A stretch of DNA of 64,000 nucleotides from TMP-24 sp046348855. Lineage in GTDB: Bacteria; Pseudomonadota; Alphaproteobacteria; Rhodobacterales; Rhodobacteraceae. The stretch lies in assembly GCA_046348855.1 (NCBI GenBank), contig JAXMDK010000009.1, positions 1 to 64,000 of the forward strand, in the 5' to 3' direction. Of this stretch, positions 1 through 6,686 are shown piece after piece. Position numbers and translations under genes: made by a program. The notes under the pieces are model-generated. The model was given only the letters and a program-made list of their open reading frames with translations, did not search any database and was not told the DNA's origin. The number at the start of each line of letters is the position of its first letter. Positions within the stretch are counted from its first letter, which is position 1.

Positions 1-55
1 GGCCTGACCGACTTCGACGGCGCGGGCGAGATCCTGCGCGCCTGGGGCAACGGGC

Positions 56-463
56 TGCGACCCGATCGGCTCTGTCGTCCCCGGTTCCGCCCGGATCGAA
101 AACGGCCGGGGCATCGCGCTGGTGCGGATATCGGAGCGCGCCGATGTCGAGCCGATCTGGCGCGACATTCAGGCAGGCCACATCCGCGCGGTCTCCATCG
201 GCTACCAGGTCCACCGCTTCGAGGTCTCGAAGCCCGAGCTCGCCCGCGAACTCTGGCGCGCGGTGGACTGGACGCCGTTCGAGGTCTCCGCGGTCGCCGT
301 CGGCGCCGACCCCGCCGCCGGTTTCCGGGCCCAGCATCCCCTTCACGACTGCGTCCTTCACCGCCGGGACGCCCCCACACCGCAAGGAACATCCCCGATG
401 ACGGACAAGACCCACACCCCGGCGAGCGACGCCGCAAAGCGCCCCCAGCGGCTGACGTCATAG
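56..463 (+). pseudogene. HK97-type prohead protease / capsid N-terminus fragment
   Basis: This is a fragment of a phage head-maturation protease. The frame reads IGSVVPGSARIENGRG, then an AGHIRAVSIGYQV segment and WTPFEVSAVAVGADP, typical of the C-terminal half of HK97 prohead proteases. It then runs into MTDKTHTPASDAA, which looks like the start of a major capsid protein (or a protease-capsid fusion). Upstream of about base 60 the frame is different and closed by a stop, so the N-terminal half is missing. Homology ends near base 437, where the sequence switches to an oppositely oriented recombinase; the last residues before the stop at 463 are junction sequence. The assembly protease would be inactive. 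The first 55 bases stay open in another frame (DFDGAGEILRAWGNG) that I do not recognise. Confidence 0.7.
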
Positions 464-741
464 ACGAGGATTGCCTTGAAGTCGGCTTGGCCGGATTGGA
501 CCTCGGCTATCAGGTTCTGCAATGCCTCCCGGCCGTCGAGCCGCAGCCCGGAACGCCCTGAGTCCTCGAATACGCGCAGGATCTGCAGGCCGCGGGCGGC
601 GGCATAGCTGCGGATGACGTCGAGCTGGTTCTCGGTGGAGTATTTCTGGTGATCGGTCGACATCCGGACATAGGCGACTGCCGGAACGTCCTGTTCTGCC
701 GCCGCGCTACCGTCCCCGCTGTTCGCCTGACCGCCTCTCAC
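358..741 (-). pseudogene. Serine recombinase N-terminal fragment
   Basis: This is the catalytic N-terminus of a resolvase-family site-specific recombinase. Early residues YVRMSTDHQKYSTENQ carry the expected Y-R-S-Q pattern with the nucleophilic serine, and ILVYDVSRWGRF matches the conserved DVSRWGRF block. After that block (near base 437) the protein leaves the family and reads the prohead-protease region in reverse, so the rest of the catalytic domain and the DNA-binding domain are lost. The likely start is GTG at 741, after a GGGGAG ribosome site. It is presumably an integration enzyme of a former mobile element, now non-functional. Confidence 0.7.
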
Positions 742-1041
742 ACGTGCATCTCCCCATCACCGCCAACGACGCCAGCACCGCTGTGCGGGGTACTCGCCAA
801 TATCGTCGGACACGGGGGACACTCGAGCGTTCGAAAATGCGATCTCCGATAAGGGCAGGTCCTTTCCCAGCCCGCCATTCAGCCGTTGCAACCGTTGGGT
901 GGCGCGAGGTGCAGATTTGAAAAACATGGTCGTCACCGTCCCATAGAGACCTGCTTGGCCAGACGAAGTCGGGGGGTCGTCTCGGGCGCAAGGCAGATTC
1001 TCCCGTTTTCATGGCTCTCCAAAGATTTAGCGGAGAGCAAC
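742..1041. other. Intergenic region upstream of recombinase remnant
   Basis: About 300 bases lie between the divergent recombinase fragment and the HTH-like gene. Reading frames here are short and unlike known proteins. The stretch should hold the promoters of both flanking genes, but I see no convincing -35/-10 pair and no other feature. Confidence 0.4.
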
Positions 1042-1347
1042 ATGGAGATGCGGGTGAAGATGGGCACAGTTGTGCCGAAGATGGGCACAGTTTTGCAACT
1101 GGACGGCATTCCCGGCAATTATCGTGCTGCGATAGCTTTGGCATTGCATGCAGAGCTCGGCTCGACTCATCGGGCGATCAAGACCGCGATGCGGTGGACG
1201 GATGCCAGCGAGCGAACCGTGAAATACTGGTTCGCGGGTGAGCGCGGACCGAGCGGCGAGCACCTGATTTCCCTCGCTCGGCATTCCGACGCCATCGTGT
1301 TGGTGCTCCTGGCGCTGGCGGAGCGGTGGATCAAGGACGACGATTAG
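1042..1347 (+). CDS. Small HTH-like protein of unknown function
   Basis: A 101-residue cytoplasmic protein. The start is ATG 1042, chosen because CGGAGAG sits just upstream; an earlier in-frame ATG at 886 would add low-complexity sequence with no ribosome site. The middle (AELGSTHRAIKTAMRW, then ERTVKYWFAGERGPSGEHL) reads like a helix-turn-helix in which TVKYWFAG is the recognition helix. Similar small proteins occur, as I recall, beside recombinases on alphaproteobacterial mobile elements, so a role in element regulation is an inference. The first codons contain the direct repeat MGTVVPK-MGTVLQ, encoded over a DNA palindrome. Confidence 0.55.
   Translation: MEMRVKMGTVVPKMGTVLQLDGIPGNYRAAIALALHAELGSTHRAIKTAMRWTDASERTVKYWFAGERGPSGEHLISLARHSDAIVLVLLALAERWIKDDD
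1063..1076. promoter_or_regulatory. Palindrome inside start of HTH-like gene
   Basis: GGCACA-GT-TGTGCC is a perfect 6-bp inverted repeat 20 bases into the coding region. It overlaps the first of two direct copies of AGATGGGCACAGTT (1057 and 1078). It could be an autoregulatory operator or an mRNA hairpin; the sequence alone does not decide. Confidence 0.3.
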
Positions 1348-1380
1348 GACCGTGCGCTACCCCCCGGGTCACGCCGCCTC

Positions 1381-1408
1381 TTGTCCTGTCTTCGTTTTTG
1401 GTTATCTT
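1381..1408 (+). promoter_or_regulatory. Putative promoter of parDE
   Basis: TTGTCC (1381-1386) and TATCTT (1403-1408) are 16 bases apart and lie about 28 bases before the parD start. This is an AT-rich island in GC-rich surroundings and fits a sigma-70 promoter, although neither hexamer is perfect. Confidence 0.35.
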
Positions 1409-1435
1409 GAAGACAGCATGAGGAGGACGGCCGCC

Positions 1436-1693
1436 ATGACGCGCACCACAACGATGACCGTTCGCGTGAGCGGCGCTCTCAGCGAGTTCGTCGCAACGAA
1501 CGTTGGCGAGGGCGGCGCCTATGAGAACGTCAGTGAATACATCCGCGACCTGATCCGCCGTGACAAGGAGCGCGCGGAACGCGAAGCCTTCGATCGCCTG
1601 AAGGCGGAACTGAACCGGGCCTTCGCTGCGCCCGAGGAGAGCTACACGCCCATGACCGCCGCCGAGGTGATCGCTCGAAACCGGCGGGCCTGA
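1436..1693 (+). CDS. parD: ParD-family antitoxin
   Basis: An 85-residue antitoxin of a type II toxin-antitoxin pair. The N-terminus (TMTVRVSGALSEFVATNV) forms the beta strand and helix of a ribbon-helix-helix DNA-binding fold. The acidic/basic C-terminal tail (RRDKERAEREAFDRLKAEL) would wrap the toxin. ATG 1436 is preferred to 1418 because GAGGAGG lies 9 bases upstream of it. The toxin gene follows 4 bases after the stop. ParD normally represses its own operon. The pair sits beside recombinase and phage remnants and may be a stabilisation module of the former element. Confidence 0.85.
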   Translation: MTRTTTMTVRVSGALSEFVATNVGEGGAYENVSEYIRDLIRRDKERAEREAFDRLKAELNRAFAAPEESYTPMTAAEVIARNRRA

Positions 1694-1697
1694 GCCC

Positions 1698-2006
1698 ATG
1701 GCGATCCGGGTCCTGGAAGCGGCCTCGGTGCGTCTCGACGAGATCTACCGCTACACCCGCGACCAGTGGGGCGAAGCGCAGGCCGAGACATACATCACCG
1801 GGCTCTTCGACGCCTTCGAGAAGGTCGAAACCCGCGGGGTGATATCGAGGCCGGTGCCGGCCGAGTTCGGAGTAGACGGATACTTCTTCCGCTACGAGCG
1901 GCATTTCGTGTACTGGAGACGGCTCGGCAATGGCGACATCGGCATCGTCACCATCCTGCACGAGCGGATGCACCAGATCGACCGGTTCAAGGACGACTTT
2001 GTATAA
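1698..2006 (+). CDS. parE: ParE-family toxin
   Basis: A 102-residue RelE/ParE-superfamily toxin. Features are VLEAASVRLDEIYRYTRDQWG at the start, where the family has its two helices, and the closing strands RYERHFVYWRRL and IGIVTILHERM, ending in the usual H-R-D pattern. ParE toxins typically poison DNA gyrase; that target is family knowledge, not visible here. It is co-transcribed with parD (4-base gap) and appears full-length and intact, unlike the phage genes around it. Confidence 0.85.
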   Translation: MAIRVLEAASVRLDEIYRYTRDQWGEAQAETYITGLFDAFEKVETRGVISRPVPAEFGVDGYFFRYERHFVYWRRLGNGDIGIVTILHERMHQIDRFKDDFV

Positions 2007-2063
2007 GTCATTGTTAGGAAATGGAAAGACAGATCAGAAGCCGAACCGCAGGAAGTCCAACCG

Positions 2064-2104
2064 AGGTGGAGAAGGTTGGATATCAGGCCCATCCGCTCCG
2101 CCAC
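2064..2104. repeat. 41-bp repeat, copy A (hairpin-forming)
   Basis: Thirty-seven of 41 bases match copy B at 22658-22698. The ends pair: GGTGGAG (2065-2071) with CTCCGCC (2096-2102), allowing one G-T wobble. An inner GGTTGG faces CCATCC with one mismatch. Copies A and B enclose the phage tail module plus the copper genes. It could be an attachment-site duplication, a REP-like element or the end of a small RNA gene; the T-loop of a tRNA/tmRNA end is absent. Confidence 0.5.
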
Positions 2105-2129
2105 TTGCCCTCGCGAAAGCGTTCTCCCC

Positions 2130-2152
2130 ATCCGGCTGCGGCCGGATTTTTT
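2130..2152 (+). terminator. Rho-independent terminator
   Basis: ATCCGGC-TGCG-GCCGGAT forms a perfect 7-bp stem followed by a run of T. It lies 26 bases after repeat copy A and about 125 bases after parE, so it may end the parDE transcript or an RNA containing the repeat. The rest of 2007-2294 holds no gene I can support. Confidence 0.7.
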
Positions 2153-2294
2153 CGTTGTTTTCGAGGGTTATGCGGGTGGGGCTGAGCACTGGTGCCGGCG
2201 CCAAGAGGCCAGAAAGCGGTCTCTCCGGGCCGATATTCTCCGGACCTGATGACTGCGCGGATTTGGTGCTTAGCTCCTAGGTGTCTGAAATGAG

Positions 2295-3694
2295 ATGATT
2301 TTCTTGGAAAGCCGGCTGGATACTTCGATGCCGGTGGCATTCGCGAAGTGGACCTTCGCCCACCGGCGCAAGGTGCTGCTGGTCTCGACGCCCACCATCC
2401 GTGGTCTGAGCCGGATCGAGCGTGAATACGAGGCCAGCGACCAGCGCCGGTTCTTCGTGCCGTGCCCGCATTGCGGCGCGATGCAGTGGCTGAAGTTCGA
2501 CCGGCTGCGCTGGCAGAAGGGCCGCCCGGAGACGGCGGAGTATCACTGCGAGGGCTGCGACGCGCCAATCGCGGAACACCACAAGACGGCGATGCTGGAG
2601 GGCGGCGAATGGCGGGCGACCGCCACGGCCGCCGATCCGACCACGGTCGGGTATCACCTCTCGGCGCTCTATTCGCCGATCGGCTGGCTGAGCTGGGAGC
2701 GGATCGTGCGGGCATGGGACGCGGCACAGGGGTCGGACGAGGCGATCAAGGCGTTCCGCAACACGATCCTCGGCGAGACCTGGGTCGAGACCGGCGAAGC
2801 GCCGGACTGGCAGCGGCTCTACGACCGGCGCGAGGCTGGAAATCCGGCACGGTGCCAGCAGGCGGGCTGTTCCTGACCGCCGGGGCCGATGTGCAGAAGG
2901 ACCGGATCGAGGTCGATGTCTGGGCTTGGGGCCGCGGGTTGGAAAGCTGGCTCGTCGATCACGTCGTGATCGAGGGCGGGCCGGACCGGCATGACGCATG
3001 GTCGGAGCTGACCGCGCTGCTGGACAAGTCTTGGCCACATGAACGCGGCGCGCATCTGCGCATCGCCCGGCTCGCCATCGATACGGGCTACGAGGCCCCG
3101 GCGGTCTATTCCTGGTCGCGGGCGCAAGGCTTCGCACAGGTCGCACCCGTGAAGGGCGTTGAGGGGTTCAACCGCTCGAGCCCGGTGGCGGGGCCGACGT
3201 TTGTCGATGCGACCGAGGGAGGCAAACGTCTGCGGCGCGGAGCTCGACTCTGGACCGTGGCTGTCTCAACCTTCAAAGCCGAGACCTACCGCTTTCTGCG
3301 GCTGGGACGGCCGACTGAGGAAGAACGCGCCGAGGGCGCGGCCTTTCCGGCCGGCACGATCCACCTGCCGACATGGGTCGAAAGCGAGTGGCTGAAGCAG
3401 GTCGTGGCCGAACAGCTGGTGACCGTCCGCACCAAGCGCGGCTTCGCGAAACTCGAATGGCAGAAACTCCGTGAACGCAACGAGGCTCTGGATTGCAGGG
3501 TCTATGCCCGCGCCGCCGCCTGGATCGCGGGCGCGGACCGCTGGCCTGATGAGAAATGGCGCGACCTCGAGGATCAGCTCGGGGCTGCGCCTTACGGTGA
3601 CACCGATCCCGCCGGTCAAATTCACCGGCCCGGACAGGCCCCACAGGGCAAGCGCCGCTCCGACTGGCTCGGGCGGCGCGAAGGATGGTTTTGA
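2295..3694 (+). pseudogene. Terminase large subunit, GpA family (truncated and frameshifted)
   Basis: This is the DNA-packaging motor of a tailed phage. Homology begins near 2336 with RRKVLLVSTPTIRGLSRIE, the coupling motif at the end of the ATPase domain. The Walker A and B portion upstream (roughly 190 residues in a 600-650 residue family) is missing. A zinc-finger-like CPHCG...CEGC block follows, then the nuclease part. Around base 2833 the frame moves by one base: RRE continues as GWKSGTVPAGGLFLTAGADVQ in the second frame, which runs to the stop at 3694. Both defects make it non-functional. The next gene starts inside the TGATG overlap, as in intact relatives. Confidence 0.85.
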
Positions 3695-4038
3695 TGACGG
3701 ACTGGACGGAAACCGAGCTTTCGGCGCTGCGCCGGGCCTATGCCAGCGGCACGACCCGGGTCAGCTATGACGGCAAGTCAGTCGATTACGGCTCGGCCGA
3801 AGACCTGCTGGCCCGCACCGTCGCCCTGAATGGCGCGCCCCAAGCCTCCGGCTGGTCCGTCGATACTACGACCGGCGTCATCACCTTCAGCGCGGCGCCG
3901 GGTTCCGGCGTCGCGATCACCGCTGGCTTCGATTTCGATGTCCCGGTCCGCTTCGACACGGACGCGCTCGACGTGACGATCGACCTCGAGCGGCTGGGCT
4001 CGATCACCTCCATCCCGCTTCTGGAGATCCGACGATGA
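3694..4038 (+). pseudogene. gpW::DUF2460 deletion chimera
   Basis: This is one intact 114-residue frame made of two unrelated phage proteins. Residues 1 to about 42 (MTDWTETELSALRRAY to EDLLAR) are the N-terminus of a gpW-family head-tail joining protein. From about residue 43 (ALNGAPQASGWSVDTTTG to IPLLEIRR) it is the C-terminus of a DUF2460 tail protein, the homologue of gene transfer agent gp12. The portal, protease/capsid, connector, tail tube and tape-measure genes normally between these two are absent. An in-frame deletion with its join near 3805-3820 explains this. Neither half should be functional. It overlaps the holin gene by ATGA. Confidence 0.8.
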
Positions 4039-4385
4039 ATGACGAAACCGGATTTCTGGCGGCGGCGCTGAAGGAACTGATCGCCTCCACCGCCGTGATC
4101 CTCGCTGCCTGGGGCGCGCTCGGGGGCGCGACCAACGCGCTGACGACAAAAATGCGGCTGCGCGACGCGCTGCGCCACATCCTGCTCGGCGGTCTGATCG
4201 CGGCCGGGATGGGGAGCCTGTCGATGGCGATCATCACCCGCTGGCTCGGCCTGCCGCCCGAAGCGATCCCGGCCGGGGGCGCGGCCGGATCGGCCGCCTA
4301 TCTCGTCGGCGTCTTCGGACCGGCCTTCATCGAGGTGCTGCTCGCCCGTCTGCGCCATGCCGGGAAAGGCGATGGCGATGCATGA
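4035..4385 (+). CDS. Putative phage holin
   Basis: A 116-residue inner-membrane protein with three hydrophobic segments: STAVILAAWGALGG, ILLGGLIAAGMGSLSMAII, and AAGSAAYLVGVFGPAFIEVLL. Between them are short charged loops, with a basic C-terminus. It precedes a small membrane protein and the endolysin, so it most likely forms the lysis pore. It resembles LydA-type/superfamily III holins; the exact family is uncertain. The start overlaps the preceding stop by four bases. Confidence 0.6.
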   Translation: MNDETGFLAAALKELIASTAVILAAWGALGGATNALTTKMRLRDALRHILLGGLIAAGMGSLSMAIITRWLGLPPEAIPAGGAAGSAAYLVGVFGPAFIEVLLARLRHAGKGDGDA

Positions 4386-4509
4386 CCTTCTCCGCCTCGC
4401 GCGCTCCCTGCGCTGCGACCCGGCCGACCCCGGCCAGGCCTTCCGCCACCGCCTGGGCGTCGGCATCGCCGTCGCCGCGCTGATCCTGATCCTCTCGCTT
4501 CTGGGGTGA
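4378..4509 (+). CDS. Small membrane protein of the lysis cassette
   Basis: A 43-residue frame starting at ATG 4378 (or ATG 4372), overlapping the holin stop. The protein starts MHDLLRLARSLRC and has one C-terminal membrane segment (VGIAVAALILILSLLG). Its position between holin and endolysin and the overlapping start support translation. It may modulate the holin or act in place of a spanin; I recognise no family. Confidence 0.5.
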   Translation: MHDLLRLARSLRCDPADPGQAFRHRLGVGIAVAALILILSLLG

Positions 4510-4514
4510 TTTCC

Positions 4515-5159
4515 ATGCAGATGACTGACCGGGGCCTGTTGGCCCTTGTCCGGCACGAAGGCATCGTGCCCGGCCCCTACACGGATGTGAAGCAGGTCTG
4601 GACCTTCGGCATCGGCCACACGGCTGCCGCCGGGGCACCCGATCCCGCCACGATGCCGCGCGGCATGTCCGCCGATCTCGATGCCGGGATCCGCGGGGCG
4701 TTCCGGGTCTTCCGAGCCGACCTCGCGCGTTACGAGGCCGCCGTTCTGGGCGTCGTGAAGGTCCCGCTCGAGCCACATGAGTTCGATGCACTGGTTTCCT
4801 TCCACTACAACACAGGTGGAATCGCCAAGGCGGTGCTGACCCGGCACCTGAACGCGGGCGACCGGGCCGCAGCCGCAGCAGCCTTCATGGGCTGGCTCAA
4901 GCCCGCCGCGATCCGCCCGCGCCGCGAGGCCGAGCGCGACCTCTTCGCCACGGGCCGCTATCCGAATGGCACGATCCCGGTCTGGTCGGTCGACGGAAAC
5001 GGCCGGGTCAATTTCTCGCGACCGATCCGGCGTCTGACCGAGGACGAGGCGCTGGCGCTACTTCGGCCGTCGACTGCGTCGGTGCCGACGCAATCCGTTG
5101 TCGCTCCGCCGTGGTGGCGGAGGCTGTTGGACCACTTCAAAGGAAAGGCAACATCATGA
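4515..5159 (+). CDS. Phage endolysin (GH24 lysozyme family)
   Basis: A 214-residue muramidase that cleaves peptidoglycan during phage lysis. Residues 5-40 (LLALVRHEG...PYTD...WTFGIGHT) contain the catalytic Glu in HEG, the Asp in YTD and the Thr in GHT, in the spacing of T4/P21-type lysozymes. EFDALVSFHYNTG and the R-R-E-x-x-L-F segment are also typical. No signal peptide is seen, so release depends on the holin. ATG 4515 is preferred over a GTG at 4506 that overlaps the previous stop. The C-terminus (PPWWRRLLDHFKGKA) is basic and amphipathic. Confidence 0.85.
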   Translation: MQMTDRGLLALVRHEGIVPGPYTDVKQVWTFGIGHTAAAGAPDPATMPRGMSADLDAGIRGAFRVFRADLARYEAAVLGVVKVPLEPHEFDALVSFHYNTGGIAKAVLTRHLNAGDRAAAAAAFMGWLKPAAIRPRREAERDLFATGRYPNGTIPVWSVDGNGRVNFSRPIRRLTEDEALALLRPSTASVPTQSVVAPPWWRRLLDHFKGKATS

Positions 5160-5365
5160 ACTGGAACCTTGCGCGTGGGCTGATCTACCTTGCCTGTCTG
5201 GCGGCCTCTGGTCTGGCGATGGCCGGGCTGGCGGATTTCGATCTGGCGACCGGCACCTTCGACTTGAGGCCCTTCAACATCTACGCGCTGACCGGCGCTG
5301 GCGGCGGTGTCGTCTCGTCCGCACTGGCCTCTCTGGCGTTGCTTCGCGGCTGGGGGCGGAAGTGA
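5156..5365 (+). CDS. Small two-segment membrane protein
   Basis: A 69-residue protein starting in an ATGA overlap with the endolysin and preceded by AAAGGAAAGG. It has two hydrophobic segments (GLIYLACLAASGLAMAGL and ALTGAGGGVVSSALASLALL) with a short DFDLATGTFDLRPFN loop between. It is part of the lysis cassette and may be a second holin or an antiholin. No family assigned. Confidence 0.6.
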   Translation: MNWNLARGLIYLACLAASGLAMAGLADFDLATGTFDLRPFNIYALTGAGGGVVSSALASLALLRGWGRK

Positions 5366-6246
5366 AATCCCTCTCGCCCGAGCTTCAGGCCCATCTCGAC
5401 GAGGGCACGACGACGCTCGCCTGGTGCTGGCGGATCACCCGGGCCGATGGCGTCACCTTCGGCTTCACCGATCACGACCGCACGCTCAGCTTCGATGGCA
5501 CGGACTTCGAACCCGAGAGCGGGCTGACGGCGTCCGAGGTGCGTTCGGGCTCGGACCTGTCGGTCGATGCGCAGGACGCGGAAGGCGTGCTGACCTCGGA
5601 CCGCATCACCGAGACCGACATCCTCGATGGCCGCTGGGACAACGCGGCGGTCGAGGTCTGGCGCGTGAACTGGGCCGACACCGGACAGCGCGTGCTGATG
5701 CGGCGCGGAGCCATCGGTCAGATCCGGCGCGGGCGGCTGGCCTTCGTCGCCGAGGTGCGCTCGCTCGCCCATGTCCTCGGCCAGACGGTGGGGCGGACTT
5801 TCCAAGCGACCTGCGATGCCGCGCTCGGCGATGCGCGCTGCGGCGTCGATCTGGCGGAACCGGCCTTCAAGGGAACCGGCGCCGTCATCGATCTTCTGCG
5901 CGACCGCGCCTTCACTGCCTCGAGCCTCGACGGCTTCGCCTCTGGCTGGTTCACCTTTGGGACCATCGAATGGACCGGCGGCGCGAATGCTGGGAGGCGC
6001 ACCGAGGTGCTGGGTCATGACGTCACGGACGGCATCGCTGTGCTGACCTTGCTCGAAGCGCCGGTGCGGGCCATCAACGAGGGCGACGCCTTCACCATCC
6101 GTGCGGGTTGCGACAAGCGGATCGAGACCTGCGGGGCGAAGTTCGCCAATACCACCAGTTTCCGAGGCTTTCCGCATATCCCCGGCCAGGACGCCGTCCT
6201 GCGCTATGCGACGAAGGATGGTGGCCATGATGGGGGCGTGCTGTGA
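5362..6246 (+). CDS. DUF2163 phage tail protein (GTA gp13-like)
   Basis: A 294-residue tail-tip/baseplate hub component. The N-terminal part LAWCWRITRADGVTFGFTDHD is the DUF2163 signature. Four cysteines in the C-terminal quarter (GCDKRIETCGAKF) and the earlier CDAALGDARCGVD match the iron-sulfur or structural Cys set known in gp13 of Rhodobacter gene transfer agents. The start is GTG 5362 (KSLSPELQAHL follows), overlapping the previous stop. The next gene starts in its stop codon. Intact. Confidence 0.85.
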   Translation: MKSLSPELQAHLDEGTTTLAWCWRITRADGVTFGFTDHDRTLSFDGTDFEPESGLTASEVRSGSDLSVDAQDAEGVLTSDRITETDILDGRWDNAAVEVWRVNWADTGQRVLMRRGAIGQIRRGRLAFVAEVRSLAHVLGQTVGRTFQATCDAALGDARCGVDLAEPAFKGTGAVIDLLRDRAFTASSLDGFASGWFTFGTIEWTGGANAGRRTEVLGHDVTDGIAVLTLLEAPVRAINEGDAFTIRAGCDKRIETCGAKFANTTSFRGFPHIPGQDAVLRYATKDGGHDGGVL

Positions 6247-6677
6247 ACACCGCCGATCCCGACAAAGTCATCGCGGCGGCACGGTCCTGGCTCGGGACGC
6301 CGTACCATGATCAGGCGAGCCTCAAGGGCGTCGGCTGTGATTGCCTCGGGCTCGCCCGCGGCGTCTGGCGCGATGTCGTCGGCCCCGAGCCGTTCCCGAT
6401 CCCGCCCTACAGCCGGGACTGGGGCGAGACCGGCCCGCGCGAGGTGCTGGCCGAGGGCGCGCGCCGCATGATGCCGGAGATCGCCCCAGCCGATGCCGGT
6501 CCCGGCGCGCTGGTGCTGTTCCGGATGACGTCGCGCGCCATTGCCAAGCATGTCGGGATCCTCACCGGGCCCGGCTCCTTCCTCCACGCCTACGAGCGGC
6601 TCGGCGTGATTGAGGAACCGCTCACCCCATCCTGGCGGCGGCGCATCGCCTTCGCCTTCCTGTTCCCGCAACGCTGA
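6243..6677 (+). CDS. NlpC/P60 family tail peptidase (GTA gp14-like)
   Basis: A 144-residue cysteine peptidase of the NlpC/P60 fold, predicted to cut cell-wall peptides during DNA delivery. The catalytic Cys lies in GCDCLGLARGVW and the His in AKHVGIL. ARSWLGTPYHDQ is the usual N-terminal block. The start is GTG 6243, overlapping the DUF2163 stop. It sits between DUF2163 and the megatron protein, the same order as in gene transfer agents. Confidence 0.85.
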   Translation: MNTADPDKVIAAARSWLGTPYHDQASLKGVGCDCLGLARGVWRDVVGPEPFPIPPYSRDWGETGPREVLAEGARRMMPEIAPADAGPGALVLFRMTSRAIAKHVGILTGPGSFLHAYERLGVIEEPLTPSWRRRIAFAFLFPQR

Positions 6678-6686
6678 GACCCCGAC

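Noticed and set aside
2064..2152. Repeat copy A plus terminator as the 3' end of a tRNA or tmRNA
   Set aside because: The acceptor-like stem and GCCAC end are suggestive, but there is no GGTTCRA T-loop, no D or anticodon arm and no tag reading frame. Kept only as a repeat.
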